From: Campylobacter sp. MIT 21-1684
GTDB taxonomy: Bacteria > Campylobacterota > Campylobacteria > Campylobacterales > Campylobacteraceae
Assembly (NCBI RefSeq): GCF_026241315.1
Contig: NZ_JAPHNA010000007.1
Coordinates: 18,247 to 82,246, forward strand
DNA: 64,000 nt
Direction: 5' to 3'
Position numbers and translations under genes: made by a program. The notes under the pieces were generated by a model. It searched no databases. It had not been told where the DNA came from and was given only the letters and a program-made list of their open reading frames with translations. The stretch's first letter is position 1. Each line of letters opens with the position of its first letter. This document shows positions 46,145 through 54,856 of the stretch, in pieces.

Positions 46145-46262
46145 AAGCTATAAAACTAGACCGTTTTACTTAAAAGAAAGAGCATTTAAAAGCCTTAATA
46201 CATTAAGCTTTTTCATTGAAAACTCCAAATCTTAATCGTGCTTTTTCAAACGGCTAGAGCTT
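46145..46262. ncRNA. Candidate structured RNA (nested inverted repeats)
   Basis: Nested complementary segments read: AAGCT (46145-46149) with AGCTT (46258-46262); CTAGACCGTTT (46156-46166) with AAACGGCTAG (46248-46257), one bulged A; GAAAGAGCA (46176-46184) with TGCTTTTTC (46239-46247), one G-T pair. Inside is a hairpin of AAAAGCCTTAA and TTAAGCTTTT with a TACA loop and one bulged C. The order is consistent with one long rod-like RNA of about 120 bases. The strand is uncertain: plus has a perfect -10, minus has a short signal-peptide-like ORF. I cannot assign it to a known RNA family; a 6S-like RNA is one possibility. Confidence 0.4.
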
Positions 46263-46400
46263 GGATTGGCTTATAATTCTTAAAATTACAAGTTTATAAT
46301 CTAAATCCGCCGTATATATATAAAAAACATTAACACAAAAAATCTTTTACAACTTTTCACAAAGCTTCAAAAATAATTTTAAAAAACTTTTTATTCTTTT

Positions 46401-46406
46401 TATGCT
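46401..46406 (+). promoter_or_regulatory. Possible -10 box for sodB
   Basis: TATGCT after a T-rich stretch, with AAAGGAGG and the ATG at 46441 downstream. The leader would be about 28 bases. Confidence 0.35.
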
Positions 46407-46440
46407 ACATTTTTTTCATCAAACTACAAAGGAGGAAACA

Positions 46441-47094
46441 ATGTTTGAATTAAGAAAATTGAACTATGACACTAATGCTTTTGGCGATTTTTTGAGTGCA
46501 GAAACTTTTAGTTATCACCACGGAAAACACCATCAAACTTATGTTAATAATCTTAACAACCTCATCAAAGATACTGAATTTGCAGGGAAAGATTTAGTGA
46601 GTATTATCAAATCTTCAAGTGGTGGCATTTTTAACAATGCGGCACAAGTGTATAATCACGATTTTTATTTTGACTGTATTATGCCAAAATCTGAATGCAA
46701 CTCCTGTAAAAACTTAAATGCAGAACTCAAAGCAGCAATAGAAAAAGATTTTGTCTCTTTAGAGAAATTTAAAGAGGAATTTATCAAAGGTGCTACTGGA
46801 GTATTTGGTTCAGGTTGGTTTTGGCTTGTATATAATAGTACAAATCAAAAACTTGAATTCGTCTCTACCTCTAATGCTGCAACTCCTATTACAGATGAAA
46901 AAATCCCTCTGCTCGTTGTTGATGTTTGGGAACACGCCTACTATGTTGATCATCGCAATGCACGTCCTGCATATTTAGAAAAATTCTATGCTCATATTAA
47001 TTGGGATTTTGTAGCAAAAGCTTACGAATGGGCTTTAAAAGAAGGAATGCATTCTGTAAGTTTTTATGCAAATGAGCTCCATCCTATACACTGA
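46441..47094 (+). CDS. sodB: Superoxide dismutase (Fe)
   Basis: Cytoplasmic iron SOD of 217 residues. The start is the ATG at 46441 behind AAAGGAGG; an in-frame ATG at 46402 is upstream of this site. Metal ligands fit AETFSYHHGKHHQTYV, AAQVYNHDFYFDCI and VDVWEHAYYVDHRNARPAYL. FGSGWFWLVYN is typical of Fe-type enzymes. A perfect 13-base stem-loop follows the stop. Matches Cj0169. Confidence 0.96.
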   Translation: MFELRKLNYDTNAFGDFLSAETFSYHHGKHHQTYVNNLNNLIKDTEFAGKDLVSIIKSSSGGIFNNAAQVYNHDFYFDCIMPKSECNSCKNLNAELKAAIEKDFVSLEKFKEEFIKGATGVFGSGWFWLVYNSTNQKLEFVSTSNAATPITDEKIPLLVVDVWEHAYYVDHRNARPAYLEKFYAHINWDFVAKAYEWALKEGMHSVSFYANELHPIH

Positions 47095-47102
47095 ACTTTA
47101 CA

Positions 47103-47133
47103 AAGTAAAACACATCAAAAATGTGTTTTACTT
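47103..47133 (+). terminator. Stem-loop terminator after sodB
   Basis: A 13-base perfect stem, AAGTAAAACACAT with ATGTGTTTTACTT, around a CAAAA loop, starting 9 bases after the sodB stop. The following DNA is T-rich but interrupted (CTTGTTCTAATTTTT). This is the strongest terminator-like hairpin in the window. Confidence 0.7.
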
Positions 47134-47370
47134 CTTGTTCTAATTTTTACTAGTTTTTTATTTATTTTTCTCACTAGACAACTCTCTAATAATTTTAATA
47201 AAACTTCTAATTATACAAACTTTAAAAAGCCATTATGTTTATTTCATACTAGATAAAAAATCCTAAGAAGCAATAAAAAAGTACAGCTATCGTTGTTTTC
47301 TAAAAGATAAAAGACTTAAATTTTTAATCTTACAATCTTTTTTTCAAATTGTATGTTTTATTCTTTAAAA

Positions 47371-47394
47371 TTAGAAGAAAAAATTTTCTTCTAA
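47371..47394. repeat. Palindrome, 11-base arms
   Basis: TTAGAAGAAAA, AA, TTTTCTTCTAA: perfect arms with a 2-base centre. It could form a hairpin in RNA with a larger A/T loop or be a protein-binding site. Confidence 0.7.
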
Positions 47395-47652
47395 AGCATT
47401 TAAGAAATCTTTGATTTAAAAGTACAAAATAATTTAAAAACAAAAGATATGACTTAACAAATTCTTATCTTTAAATTTTCTTCATTATTTAACAAAAAAT
47501 AAATAGTAACTATTCTTTAATATTAAATTTTATGAAGGATACTTAGAGTGTAAAACTTGAGATTTTAAAATTTTTACAGCATCAATGAAATTTAATTTCT
47601 CCAAAATTTAAAACATTTCAACAATTTAAAGAAAACAATTATTTAAGAAACT

Positions 47653-47658
47653 TATAAT
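47653..47658 (+). promoter_or_regulatory. Possible -10 box for the hemerythrin/DUF342 pair
   Basis: TATAAT about 70 bases upstream of the hemerythrin ATG. A start near 47665 would put the heptamer repeats inside the leader. Confidence 0.4.
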
Positions 47659-47683
47659 ATTTAATATTATATTATTATGGTAA

Positions 47684-47711
47684 TAATAAATAATAAATAA
47701 TAAATAATAAA
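47684..47711. repeat. Heptamer tandem repeat (TAATAAA)x4
   Basis: Four exact copies of TAATAAA preceded by TAA and followed directly by AAGGGAAAGGTG, the ribosome site of the hemerythrin gene. Slippage would change the leader length in steps of 7 bases. Confidence 0.9.
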
Positions 47712-47728
47712 AAGGGAAAGGTGAAATT

Positions 47729-48433
47729 ATGAGAAAATCAAAAATAGTAGAATGGACAAAAGATTTTAGTCTTAATAATAAAAAACTCGATTCCCAGCAT
47801 AAAATCATCTTTGATATGTGTAACACTACAAACGATTTAGCTCATAAATTGGAACACCATCCAAATAACGAAACATATTTAGAAGAGCTCAAACAAACCG
47901 CTTTGAGATTATTTAAATACATTAAAATACATTTCAAAGATGAAGAAGAATTTATGAAGAGCATCGATTTTCCTTTAATCGAAGAGCACAAAAAAAGCCA
48001 TAGACAGCTAATGCATAAAACCAAAAACATTTTCCAATCTCATTCAAACGATGCAAAAACCTTAGTCAAAAAACTTCTTTATTTAATAAAACATTGGATC
48101 TTAAATCACTTCCTTCACGATGATATGTGGATTTCCAATTATATACACAAAGCTATTCATCTCAATGAAATCCATTATACTTTACCAATGTATATAAAAT
48201 TAAAATCCATAGAAAAAGATTTTAGCTTGGAGCAGAATTTCAACTATATCTGTACTTGCACTTTAAAAATTCATAAAATACCACAAAGCATACATAAGGA
48301 GCTCAGATACAAAAACACGGTTTTAAAATGTGAGAGCTGTGAGCAAATTCTAGTTCATTTTGAAAATAAACCTTTGGTTGAAAACTATGACATCCTTAAC
48401 AAACAATACGCAAGTTTTGCAGAACTTCTCTAA
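47729..48433 (+). CDS. Bacteriohemerythrin with C-terminal Cys-pair domain
   Basis: A 234-residue protein. Residues 1-140 are a hemerythrin four-helix domain with the full di-iron set: H24, H68-x3-E72, H87-x3-H91 and H127-x4-D132, so it should bind oxygen reversibly. Residues 170-210 carry CTC (175-177) and CESC (201-204), a possible zinc ribbon. C. jejuni Cj0045c is a similar-length hemerythrin that I recall as phase-variable through a G-tract; none is present here. The ORF runs 47 bases past the likely start of the DUF342 gene. A role in oxygen or iron sensing is inferred. Confidence 0.88.
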   Translation: MRKSKIVEWTKDFSLNNKKLDSQHKIIFDMCNTTNDLAHKLEHHPNNETYLEELKQTALRLFKYIKIHFKDEEEFMKSIDFPLIEEHKKSHRQLMHKTKNIFQSHSNDAKTLVKKLLYLIKHWILNHFLHDDMWISNYIHKAIHLNEIHYTLPMYIKLKSIEKDFSLEQNFNYICTCTLKIHKIPQSIHKELRYKNTVLKCESCEQILVHFENKPLVENYDILNKQYASFAELL

Positions 48434-50042
48434 AATAGATGCAAGGTTCAGTAAAACACTAACAAGTTTTGATCCTTTTGAAAGCTTAAAACTTGAACAA
48501 GAGAAAACGGATATTAAGCTTGATTTTACAATACTTGAAATTCAAACCTGTGCCTCTAATAATTCAATTAATAAGATATACTCTTTAGACGAACTTGATA
48601 TTTTCTATGATGATGAATATTATATAAAAAAATACGATGTACTTTCACAACAGTATCTCATAAAAATCTCTCCTAAAAATAAAAAAACAATTTTTCGTTT
48701 TATACTTGAATCAAATAAAAATTTAACTAAAATTAGAGCAAAATGTGTATATAGTAAAGGACTCGTATATTATGAAGAAATAAAAGATGACATAATGCAA
48801 GCACTTTATAAAGCAATGATAAAAAATAAAATTTTAATTTTACGTTTAGACAAAAAACTCAACTTTTACTTAGATATATTTATAGAAACCTTAAAACAAG
48901 GCAGACAGAAGTTAGAACCCTTACAATTCACACTTTGTGATGGTGTAGAACCTTTAAATCACAAAGAAAGCAAAACTATTATTCATAAAAACTGCACAAA
49001 AAATGGAGATTTTCAACCTGTTGAATCAGATTCTTTATTGTTTGAATTCATTTATGGAAAAGAAGGGAGAAATGGAAGAAATGTGTGTGGCAATCTCATC
49101 TCTCTAGAAAACATCGATTTAGAAAATCCTTTCAAGATTAAAAATGAAAGTATTTATGAGAAACAAAGTGAAAGAGGTGTACGATATTATAGTTCTTATT
49201 ATGGGTTTTTGATTCAAGATGATGAAGGGAATTACAGCATTACCGACACTTTGAAAGTACCTAATTGTTATATTGAAAATTATAATAAAGGCTATTTGGA
49301 AACTGATACAATTTATATAAAAAATTTATCATATTCTACAATTGTAGCGAACAATGTTTACGTAGAAAGGTGCGTAGGTTCAGTTATTAAAGCGAAAAAC
49401 ATTTTTATTGAAACATTATTTAACAATAATCAACTCTACCCTAAGAAGAATTTGATTATACAAAACGAATGCAAAAATTACAACAAAATTCATATAGCTT
49501 CAAGCGTCTTTAAAATTGACCAAGAATATCACAAAATTCAGGAACTTTCCTCTACTATTAATATGGATTTTAAAAAATTATCTAGAAATATAAAAAAAAT
49601 ATATGATTATTTGATAAACAATCAAGTAAGAATTATAAAACTCAAAAAGCATATAGAAAACAATGAACAAGCAAATGGACATAACGCCCATTTAGCATCT
49701 ATAAATATGTATAATGATAGTCTTGAAAAGTATGAGAGGCTAGTCAAACAGTATGAGGAATTTGTAAAAATAAAATATCGAGTTGATTATAAACGAGAGA
49801 GCTTACAAAAAGTTTTTTCCGATGTTAAAATACACATTCAAGCCAAAGAAATTTATGAAAATAATACGATTCAAGTCCAAATTGGTAAAAACCGCAGTAA
49901 TTATGTCTTAAAAGATGAAGATAAAGAAAAAGTCTTTTACTATGATTATAATCATAAGAATATTAAATCCACACAAATTAATGAAAATACTATAGATAAC
50001 ATCAAAAAAATTTTTGAATCAATAAAAGCTTCTGAAAAGTAA
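48387..50042 (+). CDS. DUF342 (FapA-like) protein
   Basis: Residue numbers refer to the ATG at 48387 (551 aa, MTSLTNNTQVLQNFSK); an earlier in-frame start exists at 48360. There is no clear ribosome site, so it is probably coupled to the hemerythrin gene. The central part (about 195-370) has the DUF342/FapA pattern: VESDSLLFEFIYGKEGRNGRN (GxxGxN polymer loop) and a run of short strands like a right-handed beta-helix (TIYIKNLSYSTIVANNVYVE). A coiled coil follows (about 390-460), then a basic tail. FapA-family proteins are polymer-binding and linked to polar cell organisation in some bacteria. Equivalent to Cj0044c by context. The cellular role is unknown. Confidence 0.7.
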   Translation: MTSLTNNTQVLQNFSKIDARFSKTLTSFDPFESLKLEQEKTDIKLDFTILEIQTCASNNSINKIYSLDELDIFYDDEYYIKKYDVLSQQYLIKISPKNKKTIFRFILESNKNLTKIRAKCVYSKGLVYYEEIKDDIMQALYKAMIKNKILILRLDKKLNFYLDIFIETLKQGRQKLEPLQFTLCDGVEPLNHKESKTIIHKNCTKNGDFQPVESDSLLFEFIYGKEGRNGRNVCGNLISLENIDLENPFKIKNESIYEKQSERGVRYYSSYYGFLIQDDEGNYSITDTLKVPNCYIENYNKGYLETDTIYIKNLSYSTIVANNVYVERCVGSVIKAKNIFIETLFNNNQLYPKKNLIIQNECKNYNKIHIASSVFKIDQEYHKIQELSSTINMDFKKLSRNIKKIYDYLINNQVRIIKLKKHIENNEQANGHNAHLASINMYNDSLEKYERLVKQYEEFVKIKYRVDYKRESLQKVFSDVKIHIQAKEIYENNTIQVQIGKNRSNYVLKDEDKEKVFYYDYNHKNIKSTQINENTIDNIKKIFESIKASEK

Positions 50043-50052
50043 ATAATCAAAG

Positions 50053-51267
50053 CTATAACTCTTCATCTCCTAAACTTGGTTTCATTTCTATAATCTTCCA
50101 AGGCAACCCTTGTGTATTGAGCTCACTCATAAAAGCTTGGGCATTAAATTCTTCCATATTAAACACCCCTTCTCCTTGCCAAATTCGCTTAGCAATAAGT
50201 TTAGCACCTATCATAGCAGGAACCCCGGTTGTGTAGCTTACCGCTTGAGCACCAGTTTCTTTATAACATTCTTCGTGATTACATACATTATAGATATACA
50301 CTTGCTTCTCTTTGCCATCTTTTTTTCCACGAATTACACAACCTATATTCGTATATCCCTTTGTTCTAACACCCAAACTTGCAGGGTCAGGTAAGAGAGT
50401 TTTTAAAAATTCAATCGGGACTATTTCAACACCTTGATGTTGCACAGGTTTAATCCCGAGCATTCCCACATTTTCCAAACATTTCATATGAGTAAGATAA
50501 TTTTGCGAAAAAGTCATAAAAAAACGTATCCTTTTCAAGCCTGTGATATTTTTTACAAGACTTTCAAGCTCTTCGTGATATAATAAATAGCTCTCTTTAA
50601 CACCAATTTCAGGATAGTCCCATTGCATATGTATTTGCATAGGATCAGTTTCTATCCATTTGCCTTTACACCAATACCTGCCTTTAGCTGAAACCTCTCT
50701 TAAATTAATTTCGGGATTAAAATTTGTAGCAAAAGCATACCCGTGATCACCTGCATTGCAATCTAAAATATCAATAAAAAAAATTTCATCAAACAAATTT
50801 TGAGCCGCATAGGCACAAAAAACATTTGTTACACCCGGATCAAATCCACTTCCCAAAAGTCCTAAGATTCCAAGTTGTTTGAATTTTTCATTTCTTTCCC
50901 ATTGTTTTTTGTATTCAAATTTTGCTAAGCTTGGATGTTCATAATTTGCCGTATCAATATAATGAATTTTAGTCTCTATACAAGCATCCATAAGAGTTAA
51001 ATCTTGATAAGGCAAAGCCAAATTAAGCAAAATATCTGCCTTTGTTTCTTTAATGAGTTCTACCACCTCTTGCATATTATCAGCATCAACTTGTGCAGTT
51101 TGTATCTGCACCGCTAATCTTTCTTTAATGAAACCTGCTATTTCATCACATTTGCTTTTTGTTCGACTTGCTAAAATAATATGCGTAAAAGTATCACTAT
51201 TTAATGCAGCTTTAAAAGTTGCTACTCGCGAAACTCCACCTGCGCCTATAATTAAAAGTTTGCTCAT
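50053..51267 (-). CDS. Carboxynorspermidine synthase (saccharopine dehydrogenase family)
   Basis: A 404-residue NADPH-dependent enzyme that condenses aspartate semialdehyde with diaminopropane or putrescine to carboxy(nor)spermidine. The Rossmann loop is LLIIGAGGVSRVATFKAA. Family segments are ADILLNLALPYQDLTLMDACI, GILGLLGSGFDPGVTNVFCAYA and CNAGDHGYAFATNFNPEIN. It matches Cj0172c and works with NspC (32018-33172). Annotators often call it Lys1; lysine metabolism is less likely because lysA is present. Confidence 0.9.
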   Translation of the reverse strand: MSKLLIIGAGGVSRVATFKAALNSDTFTHIILASRTKSKCDEIAGFIKERLAVQIQTAQVDADNMQEVVELIKETKADILLNLALPYQDLTLMDACIETKIHYIDTANYEHPSLAKFEYKKQWERNEKFKQLGILGLLGSGFDPGVTNVFCAYAAQNLFDEIFFIDILDCNAGDHGYAFATNFNPEINLREVSAKGRYWCKGKWIETDPMQIHMQWDYPEIGVKESYLLYHEELESLVKNITGLKRIRFFMTFSQNYLTHMKCLENVGMLGIKPVQHQGVEIVPIEFLKTLLPDPASLGVRTKGYTNIGCVIRGKKDGKEKQVYIYNVCNHEECYKETGAQAVSYTTGVPAMIGAKLIAKRIWQGEGVFNMEEFNAQAFMSELNTQGLPWKIIEMKPSLGDEEL

Positions 51268-51311
51268 CTATATCCCCAATAAAATATTTTCAATATTCTA
51301 TCAAAGTTAAA

Positions 51312-52232
51312 CTACAATTCTCTAGTAATAATATCAAAACTTATTCTTTCACCAAGTGCATAACTTGAACTTACAAGCATAAAAAAACAAATATGCTTAT
51401 AGGCAAGTTTTAATCTATAATATGCTCCTAAAAATTCCTTTTCTACAAGTTTAGCTTCAAAACTGCCACCAAGCTTAATATCAGTATAAGAAAAAATACA
51501 ATTTTTCGAAACAATCCAAGCAAAAAATTCATCATCACAATCAAGTTCTTCTTCGATAATATTAAGATTTGGCAACAAAGAAGCACTTTTTTTATTTTTT
51601 GGCGAAAAGAAAAGTTTTTTAGGATCATTGTAATCGACTATATTTCCTTCGTGTAAAAGAGCTATTGTATCTGATATATTATAAGCATCTTCAATATCGT
51701 GTGTTACCATAATAGCAGAGATACCCTGTTGCCTAATAAGCTTTTTTAACTCATTTCTCAAATCATTTTTCAAATTTTGGTCTAAATTTGAAAAAGGTTC
51801 ATCAAGTAAAAGCAGATCACATCCTCTTGCTACAGCTCTTGCAAAGGCAACTCTTTGTGCTTGTCCTCCTGAAATTTCATCAATTTTTTTCTCTTTAAGA
51901 CTAGAAATTTCAAAAGTCCTTACAAGCTCATCAAGTTTTGCTAATTTTTCCTCTTTTTTTAAATCATATAAAGCAAAAAGGATATTTTCTGCAACATTTA
52001 AATGTGGAAATAAAGCATAGCTTTGAAACATCATTGCTATTTTACCTTTACATTGGTATTTATCATACGAGCTTGCTTTTTCAAGCCCTGCTATAATTCT
52101 AAGCAAAGTACTTTTTCCACCTCCGCTTTCTCCTAAAATGCTTACAATCTCACCTTTTTTAATATCTAAATCAATGCCTTTTAAAACGGCTATGTTTCCA
52201 AAATTTTTCTTTAAATTTCGAATTTCTAACAT
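51312..52232 (-). CDS. cfbpC: Ferric-iron ABC transporter ATPase
   Basis: The 306-residue ATPase of the cfbpABC periplasmic ferric transporter. Walker A is GESGGGKSTLLR, the signature ISGGQAQRVAFARAVA, Walker B LLLLDEPFSNLD, and the switch His is in MVTHDIEDAY. A C-terminal regulatory region follows. It overlaps cfbpB by 7 bases. Confidence 0.93.
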   Translation of the reverse strand: MLEIRNLKKNFGNIAVLKGIDLDIKKGEIVSILGESGGGKSTLLRIIAGLEKASSYDKYQCKGKIAMMFQSYALFPHLNVAENILFALYDLKKEEKLAKLDELVRTFEISSLKEKKIDEISGGQAQRVAFARAVARGCDLLLLDEPFSNLDQNLKNDLRNELKKLIRQQGISAIMVTHDIEDAYNISDTIALLHEGNIVDYNDPKKLFFSPKNKKSASLLPNLNIIEEELDCDDEFFAWIVSKNCIFSYTDIKLGGSFEAKLVEKEFLGAYYRLKLAYKHICFFMLVSSSYALGERISFDIITREL

Positions 52233-53836
52233 TCTTTTTCCTTACTCAAACTCTGTATCCAAACAACTGCAAGCAAAGATAAAAGTACTATACAAAGCGA
52301 AGGCAGTGCTGCATCATAAATTCTTTCATCACTTGCATACCAAAACGCTTTCACCCCTAAAGTTTCAAAACCAAAAGGAGTAAGCATACGACTAAGCGGC
52401 AATTCTTTTATAGTGTCAATAAAAACAATAATAAAAGAAAGCCATAAAAAATGCTTTAACAAAGGAGTATGGATTGAAAAAAACAAGGTTTTAAAACTTG
52501 GCTTAATAAATAAAGAAACTTCATCACTTTGAGTATGAATTTTACTATATCCTCCTTCTAAAGAATACAAAGCTGTTGCGACAAATCTTATCATATATGC
52601 AAACAAAAGAACGAGTAAAGAATGTCCTAATAAAGCTGTATCAAGCATATCACCTAAAAGAGTAAAGACTATCATTACACTTACTCCAATAGCAGCACCG
52701 GGTATGGCATATCCCAAAGAACTTGTTTTCAAAAGCACAACAGAAAAGAATTTGTGTTTTGAAATTCTTGCAACAAAACTTAAAAAATAAGCTACAATTG
52801 TAATAATCACAGCACTTATTGCAGCAAGCATTAAAGTCTTAAAAAGAGTACTATAAAATTCGCTTTCGAAAATTTTTGCATCTTGCAAACCCCAATATAA
52901 AAGCCAAAGAAAAGGCAAAATAAACCCTAGTAAAGCGATACAAAAACAATAGAAAAAAGCAAAAAAAGATTTTACTTTACTTAAAGTTCTTTTTTGAATG
53001 AAAACTTTTAAATTTTGATTAAAGCTATATTTTTGTTTGACTTTGTATAAATACTCAATATACATTACAATGAAAACAAAAACCATTAAAAATCCCGACA
53101 AAACAGCGGCAGAATAAGGATCGCCTAAATCATACCATAGTTTAAAAATCCCTGCTGAAAAAGTATCCACTCCATAATACGCAGAAGCTCCATAATCGCT
53201 TAGAGTTTCCATAAAAACAAGCATTAAACCTGACAAAATTGCAGGTTTTGCACTTTTAATCGCTACTTTAAAAAAAATTTGAAATTCAGAATAACCAAAT
53301 GTTTTGGCTACCTCTAAAAGCTGTACAGCTTCGCTTTTAAACGCAGTCTTTGCAAACATATAAACATAAGGAAACAAAGAAATACTTAGGACAAAAATCG
53401 CTCCATAAATGTTAAAAAAATCAACCCTAAAACCAAAAATTTCATAAAAAATACTTTGATAATCCATAATGCCAACATAAATAAAAGCCAAAATATATGC
53501 AGGGATAGCTAAAGGCAAAACAAGAAGTTTTTCTAAAAGTCTTGAACCACAAAATTCAAATTGCGCAACAAGATACGCACAGCTCACTCCTAAAATCAAG
53601 GAACAAAAAAGTACGCCAAATACAACTAAAAAAGTATCTTTGATAAACCTTATAAAAAGATATGTAAAGAAATGGTGCAAATTATCTTTTATGCTTGTAA
53701 GCTGGGATGGATTTTCAAACCAAAGGTTTTGAAAAAAGACAGAGAGAAGCTCACCAAAAATACTTAGAACAGGCAAGCATAAAAAAAGGGCGATACAAAC
53801 CGCCACGATTTTTAGTGCTTTTAAAGAATAAGTCAT
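52226..53836 (-). CDS. cfbpB: Ferric-iron ABC transporter permease (fused double domain)
   Basis: A 536-residue inner-membrane permease with two homologous halves of about six helices each, as in FbpB/SfuB. The two cytoplasmic coupling loops are at EVAKTFGYSEFQIFFKVAIKS and, less well conserved, at SLFIKPSFKTLFFSIHTPLLK. It sits between cfbpA and cfbpC. Confidence 0.92.
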   Translation of the reverse strand: MTYSLKALKIVAVCIALFLCLPVLSIFGELLSVFFQNLWFENPSQLTSIKDNLHHFFTYLFIRFIKDTFLVVFGVLFCSLILGVSCAYLVAQFEFCGSRLLEKLLVLPLAIPAYILAFIYVGIMDYQSIFYEIFGFRVDFFNIYGAIFVLSISLFPYVYMFAKTAFKSEAVQLLEVAKTFGYSEFQIFFKVAIKSAKPAILSGLMLVFMETLSDYGASAYYGVDTFSAGIFKLWYDLGDPYSAAVLSGFLMVFVFIVMYIEYLYKVKQKYSFNQNLKVFIQKRTLSKVKSFFAFFYCFCIALLGFILPFLWLLYWGLQDAKIFESEFYSTLFKTLMLAAISAVIITIVAYFLSFVARISKHKFFSVVLLKTSSLGYAIPGAAIGVSVMIVFTLLGDMLDTALLGHSLLVLLFAYMIRFVATALYSLEGGYSKIHTQSDEVSLFIKPSFKTLFFSIHTPLLKHFLWLSFIIVFIDTIKELPLSRMLTPFGFETLGVKAFWYASDERIYDAALPSLCIVLLSLLAVVWIQSLSKEKEC

Positions 53837-53837
53837 T

Positions 53838-54845
53838 CTATCTAAAACCTACCTCATCATAGATAACAACAGCTTTCTTAACATTATCAGCAATTTTACT
53901 TAAAGGAATTTCATCCTCTTTAAATTTTCCAAATGCTTTTACCGTATCACTCAATTCTACATCATTTCTAATTGGGAATTCGTAATTAATATCTGTAAGA
54001 ATTTTTTGAATTTCAGGAGTAAGCATAAATTCCATAAACCGTTTGGCTTCTTCTTTATTTTTACTTGATTTTGTCATTGCAATACCACTTACATTGATAT
54101 GGGTACCTCTACCATCTTGATTTGGGAAAATAATACCTAAAGCATTTCCAACTTCAACATCTTTTGGATTTTTAGAATTCTTTAAAAGCCCTATGTAATA
54201 GGTATTCATCACTGCAAATTTGGCTTCACCAGCAAAAACTTGTCTTGCTTGATCTCTATCACCACCCTTTGGAGGAGTTGCCAAATTATCAAGTACTCCT
54301 TTTGCCCATTTTCTTGCCTCTTGCTCTCCATCATTTGCAATAATAGAAGCAAGTAAGGTTTTACTATATGGCGCAGTTGCACTTCGCATTACTATTTGTC
54401 CTTTAAATTCATCTTTTAATAAATCCTCATAATTCTTTAAATTACTAATATCTGTGTTTGCATTTTTATTATAAGCAATAATTCTAGCTCGTTTTGTAAT
54501 AGCAAACCATTGCTTATCTTTATCTCTAAGATGCTCTGGTATATTTTTTTCTAAAAAAGCTGACTCTAAAGGAGCTAAAAGCCCTGAATTTTTTGCTTCA
54601 GTAAGGTTGGAAATATCAGCTGTAATAAAAATATCCGCTGGAGATTTTTCACCCTCTAGTTGCATTCTCTTAATAAGTTCTGATACCTTTGCTTGAGTAT
54701 GATTGACTTTAATACCTGTTTGAGCTTCAAATTTTTTAATAATCTCAAAGTCAGCATCATAATGTCTAGCAGAATAAATATTAAGTTCAGCTGCAAAGGC
54801 TAAAGAAGCAAAATTCAACATTAAAATACTAATAACTTTTCTCAT
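53838..54845 (-). CDS. cfbpA: Ferric-iron-binding periplasmic protein
   Basis: A 335-residue solute-binding protein with signal peptide MRKVISILMLNFASLAFAA. It carries the Fe(III) ligand signature of the Campylobacter FbpA type: SARHYDADFE (His-Tyr), Tyr in SATAPYSKTLLA and the Tyr pair in MNTYYIGLLKNS. It starts the transporter unit, 11 bases after the small lipoprotein. Confidence 0.94.
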   Translation of the reverse strand: MRKVISILMLNFASLAFAAELNIYSARHYDADFEIIKKFEAQTGIKVNHTQAKVSELIKRMQLEGEKSPADIFITADISNLTEAKNSGLLAPLESAFLEKNIPEHLRDKDKQWFAITKRARIIAYNKNANTDISNLKNYEDLLKDEFKGQIVMRSATAPYSKTLLASIIANDGEQEARKWAKGVLDNLATPPKGGDRDQARQVFAGEAKFAVMNTYYIGLLKNSKNPKDVEVGNALGIIFPNQDGRGTHINVSGIAMTKSSKNKEEAKRFMEFMLTPEIQKILTDINYEFPIRNDVELSDTVKAFGKFKEDEIPLSKIADNVKKAVVIYDEVGFR

Positions 54846-54856
54846 AATTACCTGCC

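Larger units (their letters stand above)
45982..46440. other. AT-rich intergenic region before sodB
   Basis: About 460 bases. It contains a structured inverted-repeat element (46145-46262) with a TATAAT box at 46127-46132 and a likely sodB -10 (TATGCT) at 46401-46406. On the minus strand, 46166-46216 is a 16-codon ORF with a GGAG site and a signal-peptide-like start (MKKLNVLRLLNALSFK); it may be a leader or the remnant of a small exported protein. Confidence 0.6.
47134..47728. other. AT-rich intergenic region between sodB and hemerythrin gene
   Basis: About 595 bases without a supportable gene in either strand. It contains a palindrome (47371-47394, 11-base arms), a TATAAT at 47653-47658 and four heptamer repeats directly before the hemerythrin ribosome site. 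The long gap is unusual for this genome and may be a decayed gene or a rearrangement joint. Confidence 0.6.

Noticed and set aside
46145..46262. Assigning the structured element to 6S RNA outright
   Set aside because: The stems fit a rod, but I could not see the central bubble and conserved bases needed for a firm call.
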